A stretch of DNA of 17,660 nucleotides, taken from Candidatus Rokuibacteriota bacterium (lineage in GTDB: Bacteria; Methylomirabilota; Methylomirabilia; Rokubacteriales; JACPHL01). The notes beneath the pieces were generated by a model. That model saw only the letters and a list, made by a program, of their open reading frames with translations. It did not search any database and had not been told where the DNA came from. The stretch covers positions 1-17,660 of the forward strand of contig JACPHL010000005.1 in the NCBI GenBank assembly GCA_016188625.1, given 5' to 3'. Of this stretch, positions 6,304 to 13,714 are shown one piece after another (within the stretch, counting starts at the first letter, position 1; each line of letters begins with the position of its first letter). Made by a program: the position numbers and the translations under genes.

Positions 6304-7389
6304 ATGTCGAAGGATCTCATCCTCGATCGCGTCAGCAAGCACTTCGGCTCCCTCTGGGCCGTCCACGAGGTCTCGCTCGAGGTCCGGGAGGGGGAGTTCG
6401 TCTGCTTCCTGGGTCCCAGCGGATGCGGGAAGACGACCCTGCTCCGCATGGTCGCGGGGTTCGAGACGCCGAGCGCGGGGCGGATCCTTCACGACGGCCG
6501 GGTCATCAACGATCTCATCCCGCAGAAGCGGAACTTCGGCTTCGTCTTCCAGTCCTACGCCCTCTTCCCGAACATGACCGTCTTCGACAACGTCGCCTTC
6601 GGGCTCCGGGCGCGGCGGATCGCCCGCGCCCGGATCGCCCCGCGGGTGGACGAGCTCCTCGACCTGGTCGGCCTCCGGCACTACCGCGAGCGGTACCCCG
6701 CCCAGCTCTCTGGCGGCGAGCAGCAGCGGATCGCCCTGGCCCGGGCCCTGGCCACCAACCCGAGCGTCCTCCTCCTCGACGAGCCGCTCTCCGCGCTCGA
6801 CGCCAAGATCCGGGTCTACCTCAGGAGCGAGATCAAGCGCCTCCAGCGGGAGCTCGGGATCACCATGATCTACGTCACCCACGACCAGGAGGAGGCCCTC
6901 TCCCTGGCCGACCGGATCGTGGTGATGGAGCGCGGCAGGGTCCAGCAGATGGGGTCGGCCGCCGAGATCTACCGGCGGCCGCGCTCGTCCTTCGTGGCCG
7001 ACTTCGTCGGGACCTCGAACTTCCTCGACTGCCGGCGGGACCGCGCCGAGGGCCTGGTCGCCTTCGGGGACCGCCTCCTCCGGGTCGCCCAGCCGCTGCC
7101 CGCCGATGGGGAGCAGGTCTCGCTGGCCATCCGCCCGGAGGCGGTGGAGCTGCTGGAGACGCCGTCGGAGCTCGGGGGGCGGGAGCCGCGGAACGTCCTC
7201 GAGGGGGAGGTCGAGACGGTGACCCTCCTCGGCGCCGTGGTTCGCCTCGCGGTCCTGGTGGGCCGGGAGCTGATGCTCGTGGACCTGACGCAGCGCGAGT
7301 TCGACCGGCGGCCCGCCCGCCCGGGGGACCGGGTCGCCCTCTACCTCCCGCCCGAGGGGTTCATGGTCTACCCGGGGGGCCGGGGGTAG
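6304..7389 (+). CDS. ABC transporter ATP-binding protein (PhnT2/FbpC/PotA type)
   Basis: The 361-aa ATPase has Walker A GPSGCGKTT (37-45), Q-loop FVFQSYALFPN (80-90), signature LSGGEQQR (135-142), Walker B LLLDEP (156-161), D-loop SALD, and H-loop His193 in VTHDQEEA. A C-terminal extension (about 235-361) matches the TOBE-type regulatory domain of the spermidine/iron/2-aminoethylphosphonate import group. It powers uptake on the cytoplasmic face together with the permease encoded 2 bases downstream. All nucleotide-binding residues are intact. The start codon is placed by the family N-terminus; no ribosome site is seen because a hairpin fills that region. Substrate cannot be inferred from the ATPase. 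Confidence 0.92.
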   Translation: MSKDLILDRVSKHFGSLWAVHEVSLEVREGEFVCFLGPSGCGKTTLLRMVAGFETPSAGRILHDGRVINDLIPQKRNFGFVFQSYALFPNMTVFDNVAFGLRARRIARARIAPRVDELLDLVGLRHYRERYPAQLSGGEQQRIALARALATNPSVLLLDEPLSALDAKIRVYLRSEIKRLQRELGITMIYVTHDQEEALSLADRIVVMERGRVQQMGSAAEIYRRPRSSFVADFVGTSNFLDCRRDRAEGLVAFGDRLLRVAQPLPADGEQVSLAIRPEAVELLETPSELGGREPRNVLEGEVETVTLLGAVVRLAVLVGRELMLVDLTQREFDRRPARPGDRVALYLPPEGFMVYPGGRG

Positions 7390-7391
7390 CG

Positions 7392-9074
7392 ATGGCCCTC
7401 GCCCGGGGACGACCCGCCGAGATCGACTGGTCGCTCGCCCACCGCCGCTTCGTGGACGAGCGCTACCTGCTCTACCCGGCCATGGCGGGCGTCTTCCTCC
7501 TCCTGGTCGTCTTCATCCTCTTCCCCATCCTCCAGGTCATCCAGCGGAGCGTGGCCGGGCCCGAGGGGGTCACCCTCGCCAACTACGCCCGCTACTTCAC
7601 CCACCCCCGGATCGCCAGCACCGCCTGGCGCAGCCTCTGGGTCTCCGGGCTCTCGACGGTCCTGACGGTCTCGCTCGCCTTCGTCTTCGCCTACGCCCTG
7701 ACCCGGACCACGATCCCGGGCCGCGGCCTCCTCCACACCCTCGCCCTCCTCCCCCTGGTCGCCCCCTCGCTGGTCCAGGCGCTGGCCCTGATCTTCCTGT
7801 TCGGCCGGAACGGCCTGATCACCGCGCGCCTCCTCGGCGCCGACGTGAACATCTACGGCTGGCACGGGATCGTCATCTCGGAGGTCTTCTACTGCTTCCC
7901 CCACGCCCTGATCATCCTCTACACCACCCTCTCCGCCGTGGATACCCGCCTGGACGAGGCCGCCGAGAGCCTGGGGGCGAGCGGGTGGCGGACCTTCTGG
8001 ACCGTGACCGTGCCCTCGGCCAAGTACGGGGTGATGAGCGCCTCCTTCCTGATCTTCAACCTGGTCATCACCGACTTCGGCAACCCCAAGGTCATCGGCG
8101 GCGACTACAACGTCCTCGCCACCGAGATCTACAATCAGGTCTCCGGGCAGCAGAACCTGGCCATGGGCTCCACGGTGAGCGTCATCCTCATGATCCCCGC
8201 GGTCCTCGCCTTCATCCTCCAGTATTACTTCAGCCGGCGGAACTACGCCCTGATCTCCGGGCAGGCCCGGCCGTTCCTCCGCCCGACGCGACGGGGAGCC
8301 GCCCGGGCGTTCGGCGCCTTCTGCTGGCTCGTCTGCGCCATGATCCTCCTGGTCTACGCCACCATCATCACCGCCTCGTTCATCAAGCTGTGGGGGTACG
8401 ACTTCACCCCGACCCTCAGGCACTACCGCTTCGAGGCCTCGGACGGGTGGCAGGTCCTCTGGGTGAGCCTGAAGATCTCGGTGATCGGCGGGATCGTGGG
8501 GGCGATCTTCAGCCTGCTCGTGGCCTACATCGTCGAGAAGAAGCAGCCGCCCGGGGCGCGGCTCCTCTACCTCCGGGCCGTCATCCCGGCGGCGATCCCC
8601 GGGATGGTGCTCGGACTCGCCTACATCTTCGCCTTCAACCGCCCCGGGGTGGTCTTCTACGGGACGATCTGGATCCTCGTCATCGCCAACATCGTCCACT
8701 ACCTGGCCCTGGGGGTCCTGGCGGGGATCGCCAACATGAAGCAGATCGACCGCTCGCTGGAGGAGGCGTCGGTGAGCCTGGGGGCGGGGGTCCTGATGAC
8801 CTTCCGGCGGGTGCTCTTCCCGCTCTCGCGGGTGGCCTTCGTCTCCTCTGCGCTCTACTTCTTCATGACGAGTATGGTGACCATCAGCGCCGTGATCTTC
8901 CTCTACGCCCCGGACACGAAGACGGCGGCCCTCTCGGTCCTCCTCCTCGACGACGCCGGCGAGGCGGGGGAGGCCGCAGCCATGTCCACCCTCATCATCG
9001 CGGTCATCCTCGCCGTCTTCCTCCTCGTCCGCCTCCTCCTCGGCCGCCAGGGGTTCAAGCTGATCCGGGGCTAG
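7392..9074 (+). CDS. ABC transporter permease, two fused membrane domains (PhnU2/FbpB type)
   Basis: The 560-aa inner-membrane protein contains two binding-protein-dependent permease domains in one chain. Each carries its EAA loop, which contacts the ATPase: EAAESLGASGWRTFWTVTVP (189-208) and EASVSLGAGVLMTFRRVLFP (458-477). Hydrophobic segments are frequent throughout (for example 31-50, 86-105, 113-137, 215-227, 262-279, 310-330, 361-381, 395-415, 424-445, 485-504, 531-550). Fused permeases of this length are normal for ferric-iron and 2-aminoethylphosphonate importers, so one chain with the ATPase dimer would complete the transporter. The ATG starts 2 bases after the ATPase stop. The gene ends at the border of the second repeat-rich gap. 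Confidence 0.92.
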   Translation: MALARGRPAEIDWSLAHRRFVDERYLLYPAMAGVFLLLVVFILFPILQVIQRSVAGPEGVTLANYARYFTHPRIASTAWRSLWVSGLSTVLTVSLAFVFAYALTRTTIPGRGLLHTLALLPLVAPSLVQALALIFLFGRNGLITARLLGADVNIYGWHGIVISEVFYCFPHALIILYTTLSAVDTRLDEAAESLGASGWRTFWTVTVPSAKYGVMSASFLIFNLVITDFGNPKVIGGDYNVLATEIYNQVSGQQNLAMGSTVSVILMIPAVLAFILQYYFSRRNYALISGQARPFLRPTRRGAARAFGAFCWLVCAMILLVYATIITASFIKLWGYDFTPTLRHYRFEASDGWQVLWVSLKISVIGGIVGAIFSLLVAYIVEKKQPPGARLLYLRAVIPAAIPGMVLGLAYIFAFNRPGVVFYGTIWILVIANIVHYLALGVLAGIANMKQIDRSLEEASVSLGAGVLMTFRRVLFPLSRVAFVSSALYFFMTSMVTISAVIFLYAPDTKTAALSVLLLDDAGEAGEAAAMSTLIIAVILAVFLLVRLLLGRQGFKLIRG

Positions 9075-9083
9075 AAGACTCGG

Positions 9084-9105
9084 AGGGGGGCGCTGCCCGC
9101 TTTTT
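9084..9105 (+). terminator. Possible terminator after the importer genes
   Basis: A G-run with GGGC-GCT-GCCC pairing is followed by TTTTT (9101-9105), a T-run that is rare in this window, ten bases past the permease stop. The stem is short (4 bp plus imperfect pairs), so termination strength is uncertain. It coincides with a degenerate copy of the REP-like hairpin. Confidence 0.35.
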
Positions 9106-9155
9106 CCGGCGGCCTTCCGGGCCCCGTACGGGAGGCGTCGACCCCTCGCTCTAAC

Positions 9156-9183
9156 TCGGAGGGGGGCTCCGCCCCCCTTCCGA
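9156..9183. repeat. REP-like hairpin, best copy
   Basis: TCGGAGGGGGGC pairs with GCCCCCCTTCCGA around TCC, with one bulged T, the same architecture as at 1747-1776. Confidence 0.75.
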
Positions 9184-9202
9184 CGGCCCTGGGCAAAGCC
9201 CA

Positions 9203-9237
9203 CCTTTCGCCAGTCCGGCTTCGCCGCTGGCGAAAGG
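9203..9237. repeat. Perfect 11-bp hairpin with an inner stem
   Basis: CCTTTCGCCAG (9203-9213) pairs perfectly with CTGGCGAAAGG (9227-9237). The 13-base loop holds a second stem, CGGC-TTC-GCCG (9216-9226). It is the most stable-looking structure in the gap before mutS and has no counterpart in copy A. Confidence 0.6.
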
Positions 9238-9458
9238 CTTCGGGGCCTGCCCCCCCCCCCAAGCGTCACTCGGACACATTCCTGGCGGCGCGCTCGGGCT
9301 TCCCCATGGTCGGGCCGCCGGCCTTCACCCGGGCGAGGAGGGCGCTCCGCTTACGTTCCGCTCGGGGCCGCCGCCTCCCGCCCAGGTGCCCGGTCGGGGG
9401 CCACCGGCCGGGGACCGGTCGTGAATCGCCCGGGCGGCGCTGATCCCGGAATCTTCCG

Positions 9459-12041
9459 ATGAGCCATCCCGAGCTGACCCCCATGATGCGCCAGTACCGG
9501 GAGTGGAAGCGCCAGCACCCCGATTGCCTGCTCCTCTTCCGCCTCGGCGACTTCTACGAGCTGTTCTTCGACGACGCCGTCGTCGCCAGCCGCGTCCTTG
9601 AGATCGCCCTGACCTCCCGCCAGAAGGGGGAGGGGAAGATCCCCATGGCCGGGGTCCCCCACCACGCCGTGGACGGGTACGTGGGGCGCCTCCTCAAGGC
9701 CGGCCACAAGGTGGCCATCTGCGACCAGGTCGAGGCCCCGGGGGCGGGGAAACGGCTCATCCGCCGCGAGGTGGTCCGGCTGATCACGCCGGGGACCGTG
9801 ACCGATCCCCAGCTGCTCGACCGGGGGGCCAACAATTTCCTCTGCGCCCTCTACCCGGCCCGCGACGGCCTGGGCGCGGCCCTCATCGACGTCACCACCG
9901 CCGACTTCCTGGTCGGGGAGGAGCCCAGCCGGGAGGGGCTCCTGGCGACCGTCCTGCTCCGCCGGCCGGCCGAGGTCCTGCTGCCGGCCTCGTCGAAGGA
10001 CGAGCCCCTCCTCGCCGCCCTGCGGGAGGCAGGGACCCCGGTGACCTTCCGCGAGCCGGCGACCTTCGAGCTCCGTCCCGCGGTCGAGCTCCTCCAGCGC
10101 CACTTCGGCGTCGTCGCCCTGGAGGGGCTGGGGCTCGGGGGCCTGAGCTGGGGCCTCCAGGCCGCCGCCGCGGCCCTCGCCTACCTCGCCGAGACCCAGC
10201 GGGTCCCCCTCGTCCACCTCACCCGGGTCCAGCGCCTCTCCCGGGCCGATCACCTCGTCCTCGACGACACCACGGTCCGGAACCTCGAGCTCCTGGAGAC
10301 CCTCGAGGAGCGCGCGGTCCGGGGCTCCCTCCTCTGGGCCCTCGACCAGACCGTGACCGCCATGGGGAGGCGCCTGCTCCGCGCCTGGCTCCTCCGACCG
10401 CTCCTCGACCCGGCGGCGATCGCCCGCCGTCTCGATGCCGTCCAGGAGCTGATGGAGGCCCCGCTCCTCCGGGAGGCGATCCGGGAGGCCCTCGGGGAGG
10501 TGGGGGACCTGGAGCGGCTGGCCAGCCGGGTCGCCCTCGGGGTGGCCACCCCCCGCGACCTCGTCGGGCTCAGGAGCGGGCTCCGCCCGCTCCCGGCCCT
10601 CCGGGAGCGCCTGGCGGAGGTCGCGGCCGCGCTCCTCGCCGGGACGGCGGCGGGGCTCGAGGACCTCGGTGAGCTCCGCCGGCTGCTCGAGGACGCCCTG
10701 GTGGACGACCCGCCCATCACCGCCCACGAGGGCCACCTGATCCGGGAGGGCTTCAGCGCGGAGCTGGCGGCCCTGCGGGCGGAGATCCACGAGGCCAAGG
10801 CCTGGATCGCCGGCCTGGAGGCGCGGGAGCGGGCGCGCACCGGCATCCCGACCCTCCGCGTCCGGTTCAACCGCGTCTTCGGCTACTCCATCGAGGTCTC
10901 CAAGACGCACCTCAAGCAGGTCCCCGACGACTACATCCGCCGCCAGACCCTGGTGGGGGCGGAGCGCTTCGTCACCCCCGAGCTCAAGGAGTACGAGGCC
11001 ACGGTGCTCGGCGCCGAGGAGCGCACCCATCGGCTCGAGTACGAGCTGTTCGAAGGGGTCCGGCAGAAGGCTCAGCAGGAGGCCGAGCGGATCCTCCGGA
11101 CGGCCCGCGCCGTGGCCGCCATCGACCTCCTGGCCGGCCTGGCCCGGCTCGCCCACGAGCGGGGGTACACGCGCCCCGAGGTCCATGCGGGGGAGGAGCT
11201 TCAGATCCTCGACGGCCGCCACCCGGTCCTCGAGCGGGAGCCCACCGGGCCGGGCTTCGTCCCCAACGACCTCGCCCTCGACGGCCGGGAGGTCCAGTGC
11301 CTGATCCTCACCGGCCCGAACATGGCCGGCAAGTCCACCTACATGCGTCAGGCGGCCCTGATCGTCCTCATGGCGCAGATGGGGAGCTTCGTCCCGGCCC
11401 GGCAGGCGCGGGTCGGGGCCGTGGACCGGATCTTCACCCGGATCGGAGCCCGGGACAACCTCCTCAAGGGCCGGAGCACGTTCCTCCAGGAGATGACGGA
11501 GACCGCGGTCATCCTGCGGCACGCGACGCCCCGGAGCCTGATCCTCCTCGACGAGATCGGGCGGGGAACCTCGACCTTCGACGGCCTGGCGATCGCCTGG
11601 GCCGTGGCCGAGTACCTCCATGAGCGCTGCCCGGGGGCCAAGGTCCTCTTCGCCACCCACTACCACGAGCTGACGCGCCTGGCCGCCGAGCTGCCGCGGG
11701 TCCGGAACGTCCACGTCGCGGTGCGCGAGTGGCACGAGGAGATCATCTTCCTCCACAAGGTGCGGCCGGGGGGCACGGACCGGAGCTACGGGATCCAGGT
11801 GGCCCGGCTGGCCGGCCTCCCCCCCGAGGTCCTCGCCCGCGCCAGGGCCCTGCTCGCCGAGCTCGAGGAGGCCGGCCCACGCGTCGTCCCCGCCGAGCCG
11901 ACCCCCCAGCTCGCGCTCTTCCCCCCCACCCCGCACCCGGTGCTGGAAACCCTCGCAGGCCTGGACCTCGACCGGCTCACCCCGCTCGAGGCCCTCACGA
12001 CCCTCCACGCCCTCCAGGTCAGGCTCAAGTCCGGCCCGTGA
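9459..12041 (+). CDS. mutS: DNA mismatch repair protein MutS
   Basis: The 860-aa full-length MutS has the mismatch-reading Phe-x-Glu motif in DFYELF (F32, E34), connector and lever domains, then the ATPase. The ATPase shows Walker A GPNMAGKST (619-627), the signature-type segment GRSTFLQEMTET, Walker B LLDEIGRGTSTFDG with Asp698 and Glu699, and ATHYHELT. It binds mispaired DNA as a dimer and recruits MutL. The C-terminus ends in the usual LTPLEALTTLHALQ helix. The ATG at 9459 has only a weak upstream purine stretch; the family N-terminus (LTPMMRQYREWK) supports this start. It is the first gene of a compact mutS-mutL-miaA-hflX run, and its stop overlaps the mutL start by 4 bases (GTGA). Confidence 0.97.
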   Translation: MSHPELTPMMRQYREWKRQHPDCLLLFRLGDFYELFFDDAVVASRVLEIALTSRQKGEGKIPMAGVPHHAVDGYVGRLLKAGHKVAICDQVEAPGAGKRLIRREVVRLITPGTVTDPQLLDRGANNFLCALYPARDGLGAALIDVTTADFLVGEEPSREGLLATVLLRRPAEVLLPASSKDEPLLAALREAGTPVTFREPATFELRPAVELLQRHFGVVALEGLGLGGLSWGLQAAAAALAYLAETQRVPLVHLTRVQRLSRADHLVLDDTTVRNLELLETLEERAVRGSLLWALDQTVTAMGRRLLRAWLLRPLLDPAAIARRLDAVQELMEAPLLREAIREALGEVGDLERLASRVALGVATPRDLVGLRSGLRPLPALRERLAEVAAALLAGTAAGLEDLGELRRLLEDALVDDPPITAHEGHLIREGFSAELAALRAEIHEAKAWIAGLEARERARTGIPTLRVRFNRVFGYSIEVSKTHLKQVPDDYIRRQTLVGAERFVTPELKEYEATVLGAEERTHRLEYELFEGVRQKAQQEAERILRTARAVAAIDLLAGLARLAHERGYTRPEVHAGEELQILDGRHPVLEREPTGPGFVPNDLALDGREVQCLILTGPNMAGKSTYMRQAALIVLMAQMGSFVPARQARVGAVDRIFTRIGARDNLLKGRSTFLQEMTETAVILRHATPRSLILLDEIGRGTSTFDGLAIAWAVAEYLHERCPGAKVLFATHYHELTRLAAELPRVRNVHVAVREWHEEIIFLHKVRPGGTDRSYGIQVARLAGLPPEVLARARALLAELEEAGPRVVPAEPTPQLALFPPTPHPVLETLAGLDLDRLTPLEALTTLHALQVRLKSGP

Positions 12042-13714
12042 CCCGCATCCGGATCCTCCCGGCCGCCCTCGTCAACAAGATCGCCGCGGGCGAGGTGGTC
12101 GAGCGCCCGGCCTCGGTGGTCAAGGAGCTCGTCGAGAACAGCCTCGACGCCGGGGCCGAGCGGATCGTGGTGGAGGTCCGGGGAGCGGGGCGACAGCTCA
12201 TCCGGGTCGCCGACGACGGCCACGGGATGACCCGGGAGGAGTGCCTCCTGGCGCTTCAGCGGCACGCCACCTCCAAGATCGGGCTGGAGGAGGACCTGGC
12301 GGCGATCCAGACCCTCGGCTTCCGGGGGGAGGCCCTCCCGGCCATCTTCGCGGTCTCGCGCCTTCTGCTCCTCTCCACGGTGCCGGGCGCGGCGGGGGGG
12401 ACCCTCGTCCGGGGCGAGGGCGGGCGGGTCGCGGAGGTCCTGGAGGCCGACGGACCGGTGGGGACGAGCGCGGAGGTCCGCGACCTCTTCTTCAACACCC
12501 CGGCCCGGCTGAAGTTCCTCAAGAGCCCCCCGACCGAGCAGGCGGCGATCGCGCGGACGGTCACCCAGCTCGCCCTGGCCCACCCGGGCTGCCACGTCCG
12601 CCTGGTGAGCAACGAGCGCACCCTCCTGAACGCCCCGCGGGCCCGGACCCTGCGGGACCGCCTGGGGGCGCTCTACGGCTTCGGGGTGGCCGCCCGGCTC
12701 CTCGAGGTCCTGGGGGAGGCCGGGGAGGCCCGCCTGGAGGGGTTGATCTCGCCGCCCCAGATCAGCCGGACGCATCGCGAGGAGATCGCCCTGGTCGTCA
12801 ACGGCCGGCCGGTCCGCGACACCCTCTTGACGCAGGCGCTGCTGGAGGCCTACCGGCCGCTCCTGCCCCGGGACCACTTCCCCCTGGCCCTCCTCGTCCT
12901 GACCCTCCCGCCCTCTCAGCTGGACATCAACGTCCACCCGACGAAGGCGTGGGTCCGCTTCCGCCAGCCCCGGCATCTCCACGACCTCGTCCACGGCGCG
13001 GTGAGCGCGGCGCTCCGCCGGCTCGAGGCCGTCCCGGCCCGGGCGGTCTCGCTCCCGGCAGCGGGGGCGGCCGAGCCCGGGGCGGCGCCTGCGGCCGCGG
13101 CGGCGATGGGTCTCCAGGCCTCGCTCTTCCGCGAGGAGGAGGCCGCCTACGGCGCGGGCCGTCTCTTCGGCGAGCCGGTCGGCCAGATCGAGGAGACCTT
13201 CATCGTCGCCTACACGGCCGAGGAGGTCTTCTTCGTGGACCAGCACGTGGCCCACGAGCGGGTCCTCTTCGAGCGGCTCCGGACGGACCTGGAGGCCGGC
13301 CCGCTGGCGGGGCAGGAGCTCCTCTTCCCGCAGCCCCTCGAGCTCGCCCCGGCCCGTCGCGAGCTCCTCGAGGCCTGGCTCCCCGCCCTCGGCAGGCTCG
13401 GGTTCAGCCTCGAGAGCTTCGGTGGCACCACCCTCCTCATCCGGAGTGTCCCCTCCCTCCTCCGGGACGACGACCCCCAGCGGCTCGTGGACGACCTGGT
13501 CGGAGAGCTCCCGCCCGGGGAGGCCCAGGTCTCCCCCGCGGCGCTCGACCGGCTGCTCGCCTTCGTGGCGTGCCGGGCGGCGATCAAGGCGTTTCTCACC
13601 ACGCGCGTCGGCGACGCCGCGTTTTTCGTCGGCATCGCGATTCTCTACAGCGCGACCGGCTGTCTGACGTTTCGGGATATCACCATCAAGCGGGACCTGC
13701 GCCGTGACTGGTGA
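12038..13714 (+). CDS. mutL: DNA mismatch repair protein MutL with an aberrant C-terminus
   Basis: The GTG at 12038 overlaps the mutS stop. The 558-aa protein has a complete GHKL ATPase domain: Glu30 and Asn34 in KELVENSLDAGA, DDGHGM (59-64), RHATSKI, and GFRGEAL (94-100). The C-domain carries the endonuclease motif DQHVAHERVLFE (401-412) and the ACR motif (511-513), so it is of the nicking MutL type that works without MutH. After CRAAIKA (512-518) the expected ~50 residues with CPHGRP do not follow. Instead KAFLTTRVGD (517-526) and onward to TGCLTFRD (540-547) resemble the complex I subunit NuoL. This tail uses TTT, ATT, TGT and GAT codons that are rare elsewhere in the window. Other frames contain no CPHGRP either. 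Zinc binding, and hence nuclease function, may be impaired. Replacement, recombination or an assembly error are all possible. Confidence 0.93.
   Translation: MTRIRILPAALVNKIAAGEVVERPASVVKELVENSLDAGAERIVVEVRGAGRQLIRVADDGHGMTREECLLALQRHATSKIGLEEDLAAIQTLGFRGEALPAIFAVSRLLLLSTVPGAAGGTLVRGEGGRVAEVLEADGPVGTSAEVRDLFFNTPARLKFLKSPPTEQAAIARTVTQLALAHPGCHVRLVSNERTLLNAPRARTLRDRLGALYGFGVAARLLEVLGEAGEARLEGLISPPQISRTHREEIALVVNGRPVRDTLLTQALLEAYRPLLPRDHFPLALLVLTLPPSQLDINVHPTKAWVRFRQPRHLHDLVHGAVSAALRRLEAVPARAVSLPAAGAAEPGAAPAAAAAMGLQASLFREEEAAYGAGRLFGEPVGQIEETFIVAYTAEEVFFVDQHVAHERVLFERLRTDLEAGPLAGQELLFPQPLELAPARRELLEAWLPALGRLGFSLESFGGTTLLIRSVPSLLRDDDPQRLVDDLVGELPPGEAQVSPAALDRLLAFVACRAAIKAFLTTRVGDAAFFVGIAILYSATGCLTFRDITIKRDLRRDW
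13583..13678 (+). other. NuoL-like segment inside the 3' end of mutL
   Basis: Residues 516-547 of the MutL frame read like the NuoL/NdhF motif region: E. coli NuoL, from memory, has AAMKAF..TRVGD and then a hydrophobic helix ending G-T-L-N-F-R-E. The window has AAIKAF, TRVGD at the same spacing, a hydrophobic stretch, and CLTFRD. The join falls where both families contain A-x-K-A, so short shared sequence could have guided a recombination or a mis-assembly. The DNA here is visibly less GC-rich than its flanks. Confidence 0.55.

Larger units (their letters stand above)
9077..9379 (+). repeat. Composite intergenic repeat, copy B
   Basis: This fills most of the 384-base gap before mutS; no gene is seen in it. 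In order it holds a degenerate CTCGGAGGGGGG hairpin (9079-9108), the GGCGTCGACCCCTCGCTC block (9134-9151; 21 bases 9131-9151 identical to copy A), and a near-perfect REP-like hairpin (9156-9183). A long hairpin (9203-9237), an 11-C run followed by AAG (9250-9262), and the CTTACGTTCCGCTCGG block (9349-9364; 9343-9379 matches 2061-2099) follow. It has the same orientation as copy A, with the modules somewhat rearranged between the two conserved end blocks. No transposase or coding potential is seen. Confidence 0.8.

Noticed and set aside
6423-7391. Upstream extension of the permease frame through the ATPase gene
   Set aside because: The extension is an open shadow of the ATPase gene. The permease starts naturally at ATG 7392, 2 bases after the ATPase stop.
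7368-9269. A 633-codon minus-strand open frame opposite the permease
   Set aside because: The product is charged and repetitive with no recognisable domain, and the plus strand encodes a clear permease with two EAA loops.
11729-12037. Upstream extension of the MutL frame inside mutS
   Set aside because: MutL begins at GTG 12038 with its conserved N-terminus (RILPAALVNKIAAGEVVERP). The part before it is a shadow of MutS.
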